Assembly: GCA_040954595.2 (NCBI GenBank)
Contig: CM082593.2
Span: 4,836,001 to 4,900,000, forward strand
Source: Balanoglossus misakiensis
Lineage: Eukaryota > Hemichordata
DNA length: 64,000 nt
Direction: 5' to 3'
A model generated the notes under the pieces. The model searched no databases. It saw nothing but the letters and a program-made list of their open reading frames with translations, and was not told the origin of the DNA. Every line of letters begins with the position of its first letter. Within the stretch, counting starts at the first letter, position 1. The position numbers were made by a program, and so were the translations under genes. This document shows, piece by piece, positions 36,801 through 45,800 of this stretch.

Positions 36801-39800
36801 CGACTGCCAGACTCTCGTGGCTTTGACTGGGCGCAGTCTTTTTCTCCCATCATGCATTAACCATCACACTGGAAAAGTCATGGTCAGACACATGAAATTC
36901 CCATTTGCTTGATTTATTTTTCTGCGAAAGAGACACGCACACAAGATGCTTCCTGAAACAGACAAACGATTCAGTGTTGGCACTCTGCTTCACATTTTGC
37001 AGACATTACTGACAGATTATTTATGACATAATTTCTCATAGCTACCATAAATCATCATTATAATAATTTACATGGTGTACAATGTATATCTTACAAGGAC
37101 AAGGCCGGTACAGATTTGATGAGCATTTGATGCATATTTGGTAAACAGAGCAATAAGTTTTACTGTTCTCGCACAACAAAAATAAACCCTGGTCAACAGC
37201 TTGCAACTTTTGGTCCAATCAATGACATAACATCACACTTCAACGTGCATTATACGTATGCCTCCCGGTATTCTTGCCAACAATGTACTATATTGAAACA
37301 GCAACATGATCCGTTGACAATTACTGGCCAGTTATTTTCAGTATTTCTGGGCATCAAAGAGGTCTCATGGAGGCAATACTGATATGTCACTTGTATGTTT
37401 CCAGAGCCAAGATAGTCAAATCACTTTTTTCTCAAGAAAGCAATAACAAACACAACATAGCAATTATCTATGTGGTGGATATCAAAACAATCATGAATCC
37501 ATTTGAAATTCCATCCCACAAAAATGTTGCCTGGGATGGAATTTTTTTAAATTGTAGATTGGTTTACACATACTGGAACAGGGAGTGTTTAATATTGCCT
37601 TATAATATCTCAAGAACTCTGTCTGACCTTTACAAGTACTAGCTCTATATTTACACACATACAATCAAGTTTGATGAACTAAACTCGTAAAAACTGTGAC
37701 ATTGAGTATCTTAAGCTGTTGGAATATTACACAACCCTACTTGGTGTGCCCAATGAAATTAACCTACGATTTTATGACAAGTCTGTGAGCGTGGGCACCG
37801 ACCAAGGCTGGTTTGGGAATCATCGGCTTCATAACTGTTTATGATAACCCTGCTGAGATATTTGACGGATCTAGGAACGCTTATATTACGAGCTTGTAGC
37901 AGTGATGTCATACTGTTGACACCCAAGTGTCTGGGTGTTTATCTCTCAGTGTCTGAGGGTGTCTGTGAGTGGGTGGGGTCGGGGGATGGGCGTGGTAACT
38001 GCATGTGACCCTGTGGTCGTATCTTCTCTAGCTATCACGACAGTTTCCGACGCACCACTGCAGGAAATATGTTGGGAAGGATGCTGCCAAGACCGTGTTA
38101 ACACTGTCTGCAATAACACGGATGTCATAGGGGGCCCACGACGGCATGCCATGCCATGCCAGTCGCACACAATACCAAAGTACACAAACCCTACACAGTG
38201 CGTGGACTCTACATCCTAACCAGCGAGAAAAACAGCACAATGTCCGCCACTGTCAGACCATTAAATTCCCCAGAAAAACCCTTCGACACGCACGCACACA
38301 AGGACGTGCACAATAGACCTCGCCTACGTCAGAATTTCACGCTACCATAGAAGGCTTTTTTTATCAAACACAGCAACAGACTGTACTATCATCTTCATCT
38401 TGAGCATGCCATGAATTGATGGGGCTCCACGAAACATCGCCTGGCAGCCACAGTCGACAACCAGATCTGCTCTTCTGACAGAGCAACACAAAAATGTCGC
38501 AAACACAATCACTGTGACACAATTTTGCATGAAAGAATTGACAGGCTTAAGATTGAGGAGAAAGTGAAGGCTTCATATTACCCTAGCTGTTTCCAGGTTC
38601 TCTTTGTCAAAGTCATCGATGTGCGCGATCAGTTGCTTCTGCACTTCCCGAGACATTTTCTCCCGGTAGACTGCCAGATATCACAGTTCAACACCGCGCG
38701 GGCAAAAAAAAAAAATCCGTAATCACTGCCACGGGGGTTTCAAAAGACCACCAAGTTCAGAACTCCGACAGGCGACCGACCATTACTCCGAGTGTAGCTG
38801 AAGAGAATTTCAGGTTGCATAAAAATAGCCAGCACCATATAAAATATGTGTGTACTGTCATAGTATTTCACTCAACCTTACAAGGATCCGATCGGGTTTC
38901 AGTCACACCCGAGCCCCATTTGCAACGCCCACTCCTATTGGCTACAAATCCAGAAAAATGTAATGCTCTCGTTTGCATATCAGAGTAAGACACCCTCGTA
39001 TATTCGTCTCTCAGCAGAGACAGAACGCGGAATAAAAATCCATAATCCTCTCGTTGAAACGATGTGGTTTTGCGGACGCGTATTTTATTCTGAATGTAGA
39101 GATGTCGACGTCTGAATAAAAAAATACAGACGAGTCAACAGGACACGAGGCAGGCAAGAGACACCACAATGGTGTTATTATTTGGAGGTCAGAGCAGGGC
39201 AAGTGGGCTGTGGATCGACTGGAACTCCGAAAAACATTACATCATTGTTCGGAGAGCTGCATAAACAGGTGCAGGTCCCGAGAAGGATGACAAACACACG
39301 CGAAAAGGTCATCGCTGGGACACCTCAGCACATAAAATATAGAGCAAATAAATTTGCACATGCATGGGTGACTGGAACAGACCACTCTTTAAATAATCCA
39401 TATGAAATATGAAAATGAATACAATTTTTATCATCAAAGATGCTTAAACATATGTATAAGGAGGCTCAAATATGCTCTTGGGTATTCTGAACTGATACAC
39501 AAAAATATAGTTTTCGTGCACCACCATTACCCTACATGACCCCAACCACCCACAGCCATAAGTGTTTACTCACGTAATATGCAATTTAACACAACAATCA
39601 TTCTTATAGTGTAAACATCTCAAGAAATCAAACCTTGTTACATGGGAAGAGAGTGTGAAAGAAAAATGTTCAATGCACAGTGTAATTTATGAGTCTACAA
39701 AGAAAAGGGATTGCACTATTAGACTGATTTGGAAAACCATATGCCAGGTCAGCTCAGGATAATTTAAAAATTAACCATCATCCATTCTGCTTCAGCTGAC

Positions 39801-42800
39801 ACTGGAATCAGAACACAACCAACCTTTTTTGTAATTTTATCCTAACTGCAACATCAAATCTGAAACACTAGAACATGATGAGACCATTAAGAGCAACTAT
39901 CAGATCCATCTATCACTGCTTATAGGCTAGATTTTCAGAGATTTTCCATGTAAATGTATCTCAGACTCAAATGTTATGCTCTCTGAATGCAGTGATTAGC
40001 TGAGAGCACAGAAATTAGTTTGGCCAGACAATGTACCGTACATGTAGACAGACCAGGGTCATTTGGAAATACACATTACTGAGGATTAACCTGAAATGGA
40101 TGATACAGAAGGTAGTTTTAATGCACAGTTGGATATGGGCGTGGGATACGCCATAACATTTCAAAATCAACTCTGAGGTAAATTTTATTTTTAATGTTTC
40201 ATATTATGTTACAGATATTTTTTAGTGATTTCCATTTTCACTATGGCTGTGTATTGAGGATTGCCACCTGAAAGCCAGAAACCTTTTTGAGATCAGCAAG
40301 ATTCTTGAAAATGCAGTCTTCATCTAGAGTCAGATGCATATAACAAATACTGTATATTCTATGTACATTGTAATCAAACTGCTGACACGGTTTTCATTTT
40401 TTTATTTCAATCGATGAAAACGTCATCTCCTTGTCATAAAATTGATCTGTTTGTCATGCCAAAAGGACTCTTTAATTAACGTGGAAAACCTTCACTCAAA
40501 AGCAATGGATAATATCAAAAGGGAAAGGTAGTGCTGACCGCTTTTTATCAGCAGCAGCAACTGCAAATGTACACAAGCAATCTCAGCAATGGATCTTTTC
40601 CGTTTCAAGGAAGGAAACACCATTCCAGCCGGACAATGCCAAAGACCGTTTTCGTCCTTATCAAATTATTTTATTAAAGTGTTTGCTTTCAAACGATGTC
40701 AATGACACAGAAACTGAAACTTGAGCTGACTTCGCTGGAAGTTGACCAATTTTTCAATGCCAGCCGTGATCCCCAACAGCAGTAAAACCAGCAATTTAAC
40801 ATAATTTATGCCCACTTTAATGATTTTTACAGTCCATATCTCCAGTTGTGACTACCGGTATATACGTGTACCTCAGCATGCCTGCAACCATATGCTTCAA
40901 CCTAGCTCTGCGTGGCAGGGTTGTGTTGTTAACCCAACAGGCTATGGACTGTATGGTGACTGCCCTTATAATACACACATAGTTCCCTGCCAATGACCGC
41001 ACCACCCTGCAGCCATCTAAATCTGCATAAATTTTTAAATTAATTTTCAGATCAGCTGAGGGGCCCCCAAGGCCATATCTTGACAGACATTTACAACCCA
41101 TGCACGCGCCATTGCCACAGTGATAGCCTCGATGTCTCGCCATGTACAATTATACAAAGTAATGACTATCCCATTCCAGATAATGCAATGAAGCCAGAAA
41201 ACAAAGTAATTACTAAATTTCATTATATATATTATCATACCAGAATGTTAAAATATAGACCACAACTCAGTCTAATCCTGCTGTGAGGGCACTTTTCATT
41301 AATTTGTTGAAAACAAAACAACAGCCATGCTAATGTATTTTCACGCATCAAAATAAATCTGTTACCTTCTGTAACCCTTTCACCGTTAAATATGATTTGA
41401 CTCAACTATAAATACCATAAACAAGAGGTTGAACTGATCTACATGTATGGGTAAAGGGGGGAAGGCCAAGGGACTTTCCTGTTTTTTTAATCTGTCCCAG
41501 AGGTGAAGTCTACCATAATAAGGACAAATCCCCTTTGGGCACAGGAATTGGAACAGCGGGAGAGAGAAACCAAGGAAGCTAACAAAACAGGGATAAAACT
41601 CTTTCCTTGCAGTCAGGAAGTAAGCTGAACGCCAATAGTCAATACCAATATTACTCCAGCTTCCCTTTCATTCCAACTGGCTACTTTCAAAAGTTCTCCT
41701 CACAGATATATTGGATTTCTCAGAGAAACCGACTATTTTCAAGCCTTCAATTTTATGAAACTTCAACACAATGTGCATATTCTTTGTACGCTTGTATAAC
41801 CCAAATGATTTCTACAAGTGAAGCAACAATCAGGAGCAATTCTCTTGGTGCATACGACTACTTGAAATAACCTTAGTTTGACACTAAAATGTGAGAAGAC
41901 ACTGCTTTGGGACTTGAAGCACAAAGTTCAAAGTCATCACCTTCACGGGGTAACCACACTCTCATATTTCCCTGCACTCTCATATTTCGCCACATAATTC
42001 ACGTCAGCCCACACAATCAAAATGTAATTAACCCCTTTCTACATAAACTGTAAAAAAAGTGTAAGTCAACACTTCAACGGTTTGTTGGTTTTTTGTGCAA
42101 GTGAACCACAGCCTGGCCTGCTTACTATTCCAATAAACAAAACTACAAATTACAGTGGTACAGGATCTACTACAGACTGTGATTACCCATGATGCATCTC
42201 ACCACACCACTGCCCACATCCTCCCATGGGTTTTTATCAAACTTCATCCCAGCTAATCTATCCCCCATGAAAATATGCCATCCGTAATTCCTCTCCTTAA
42301 ATCTTCAACATTACAAACTTCAAACTATGTGACCTACTTGGAATACTTACAGTGGGCAAGGCCAGATTTCACACCCCTAGAAGAGGACAATCCATAACAT
42401 TTTATCGACGACAGATACACACAAGTTGCTAAATGTCTTACACATGTCCAATTTTTTTCCCTCCAAAATACGACAATGTCACCATCCAATCGACATCTGT
42501 AGATGTCACATATAATTCTGTTTTTCAATTAAATTAACTTCACATGTCAAGGTACGACGATTTTCTATTTGGGTACGTCAACACCAAATGGTTGTTTTTA
42601 TTACAATGTGTCCTCTCTGGATATTAGACATTGTCAACTCTAAGCACAGAAGTTCAGTGTGTGCAAATTTCATCAGGGTCAAAGTCATTACACTCCAAAT
42701 CCTCACAAGTCATCCCAGAAGCCGAGTTCACATCTGAAAGTCACCCATTTCTCCTACCCACACAGTAGCTTTCTCTCGTCACCCAGCTGTTTATTCGCAT

Positions 42801-45800
42801 CACATCAGACCTTAACACTATGATTGAGCATACATCTGCTGCATCGAGGTACCAGGCAGTGTCAGGCCAAGGACATGGCTACATTTTCAGCATTGAAATA
42901 TTCCAACACATACCCCCTACCTCCACACAGAAAATATCAGATCAGCACGCTTTACAGTACACAGTAGCAGATGGTTTCGAAATCTACATATTAAAGGGGC
43001 AAAGGTGCCCACTTCTGACACTAGTTTGGTTATATTAGTGTCTTTTTTATACTGTCCAGCTGACTGAAATATGCTCAATGACCGCTTGTTACAATTCAAC
43101 TCACAACATGTATATGGGCATAACATAACATGTGAATACTACTTCAACTGAACATAATTTTTGGTACTGACCAAAATATAACTGATCGAAGCGTTTATGT
43201 GTTATTATGCTCCATTAGGAGATGTGACTTTTGACATTCCTAATGGTTATTTTGTTTTCTAATACACAGTTTCCCCCTGGGTTGAGTTTTCCCCTCTGTT
43301 ACCATAGCAACATCATCCCGGGTGTCAAGTAGATAGAGAGAACATAGTTTATCGGATACACTCCTGGCGAGCTTGTAGATTTGCACGTAATCATCAGTCT
43401 GCAAGGCAGGAATTGCCCACTCCAGACTTACCCCAGCAACAAAGCAGGAGCTAGACATTAAACACGGAATGAAGTGAAGCGAATCAGACATCGGCAAAAA
43501 CAAAACTGGGCGTCTATCAAACCTTATTTTATCAGAGATAAACTTTCACACTGTGGTCAAATGTAAACAGACGTGTTCTGAAATAGTAGATGCCACAAAC
43601 GATGGACGTGATACCACTTTCTGAATTGAATTGAATACAGCAATCAGTATTAAATGTCAATAGACTATCAAGCTGAAAAATATCACACAGCATTGGGTGT
43701 ACTTATTGAACGCAATCCATGTCATCAATATCTAAAATCTGGCATATTCGCTATTTTGGGCTGTGCAGAAATATTACTTTTTTGACCATCACAACCTTTC
43801 TGTCATAAAATATTTTAAATTTTATATTACTACTATCCTCAAAGATATCGTGTCCAAGACGACAAGGATAAAATGCATCCATCTTTATGCAAATGAGTTC
43901 ATTTCTCCGACAAGATCTTGCATATATATGATACGACAGTTCAGAGTTCACTGCCCAGGCAACAGGCTTTTCCTTTCCCACAATACACTGGTGCAGCAGT
44001 TCAAAGTTTATCCCCACAGCAACCAGCCACTCCCATCCCATCCCATAATGCAACGTGTACGAGTTCATTACTTATAGTAGTCTAATCCTCAATTCAAGAG
44101 TATCATCTTGTAAACTCGACAAGAGTGACACACAGCCTTGACTTCTTCAACTCATTGAAATAACCTCTCTTCTTCAGATGTGTCAACTAATGTCATGGAC
44201 ATATCAATGTTGTGACTCTCTATTTATACCGTACACGCAACGATCAATGTCGCACAACGATTAATTTCCATTAGAATTCCTTTCTTCTTTACAAAACTAT
44301 TTCTCGTATGTCAATGAGAAATGATACTGCAAAACTGTTATTGCACAATCATAAATGATTGATATCAAATTTGATGTATCAGGTTATTATTTCCACAGAT
44401 GCTTCCTATGATGGTTGTTCTATTATTTGCATTCTTCAATGGTGAATCACAAAGCAATCGGGAAATCCGTGATGATCATCTAACAAGGATGTTTAACCCG
44501 GCTGTTCACCACCATTATTTTTGTTTTAATTCAATGTTTTCTATGAATATGAAGTTTCTCATCATATTGTGCTAATACAAGGATATCATACACACACTGT
44601 CACACCTCAAAAAAACATTCACCAAACACGATTGACTTTTTCCCTGCCCACCCTAATAAATTTCATCTATTTATGTATTCCACACAATATTTCACCATGG
44701 ATCATGTGACGCTTTGACATTTGAATTTATGTGGACTTGCTCGACACTGGCAAAAAAGATTTAGAGGTGAAAATGTCAGTTATCGACCTCCCAAGGGAAA
44801 GAAGAAAGGGCAAAAATATAAGATAGCATACGGTAAGGCCAGAGGTCAAACCAGTTGCTATGCAGGTACACTGATCGTAAATGTAACGTTTTTACTTTTA
44901 GTGGGTGTGGCAATTTTCATGATGTATACATTGATGTCAATTTCTCTTTCAATGAAAGCAAGGCTGAAGAATCTTTCCTCCCATACATATTTTAAATTAA
45001 TTTATTTATATTTGTGTTCGTTACATTTTGAGGTGTTGAGTAATTAATTATACAAGTGATAAAAATATTGACAGCTGAGACTGAAAACAATCAAGATAGC
45101 AATGGCATCAAACATGGATCCCGTATCAATTTGTTGTGCATGGATCTTTATTCTCATGATGGCTTGATTTTGTCACACATGACGTCATGACAACAGCATA
45201 CGAATCTAGACGTCATGTACGAGGGGTACGTGCATGCAATTCAAGCTGTCAAGAACATCAAGACATGTGTCTATCTGCAAAGGGCAGGAGGCTACTTCAG
45301 GGTAAAAACTAGCGATTGCGGAGACATTGCCTCTCTGCATAACACGCCCTTCTGCATCAATTCTCCGACACGAACTGACTGTCCTACGATTTTACAACTA
45401 GAATCTTTGATCACATTATAACCCTGACACCCCTATTTCACTGTACATGGGGTTGACCATCCCTAGTAAAAATCAAACGGGGTGTACCAAACAGGGGCAG
45501 TGATAGGGTGGAACCATACATTGAGAATTGAATCAGCATCCACAACTATATCGACTGCTCGTACATGCTAAATTTGACACCCGTTTTCCCCGATGCGAAT
45601 CGATAAAATATTTGCTTTCACGGTGCCAACTGTAGCGGGCCGGCAACAAAACTCAGTGGGCGGCAAAAGCAGCGAGACACGCACACTGCAAACACAATTC
45701 GTTCATCCAAACAGACCCAGCCTGGTTTGTAAATGTCACCCAATGCAACACTGCCCCCTATCGAAGTCTCCAATTTCACTGGAGTAATTTTCCAACGCTG

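Noticed and set aside
42351-42376. 26-nt segment between a good acceptor (TGTCCTCTTCTAG) and a perfect GTAAGTAT donor in intron 1
   Set aside because: Its length is not a multiple of three and it would shift the frame before repeat 1. It could only be a 5' UTR exon, for which there is no other support.
44721-45047. 108-codon plus-strand frame with a basic start and a hydrophobic span
   Set aside because: No family resemblance, no promoter or splice context, and the length is compatible with chance in AT-rich DNA.
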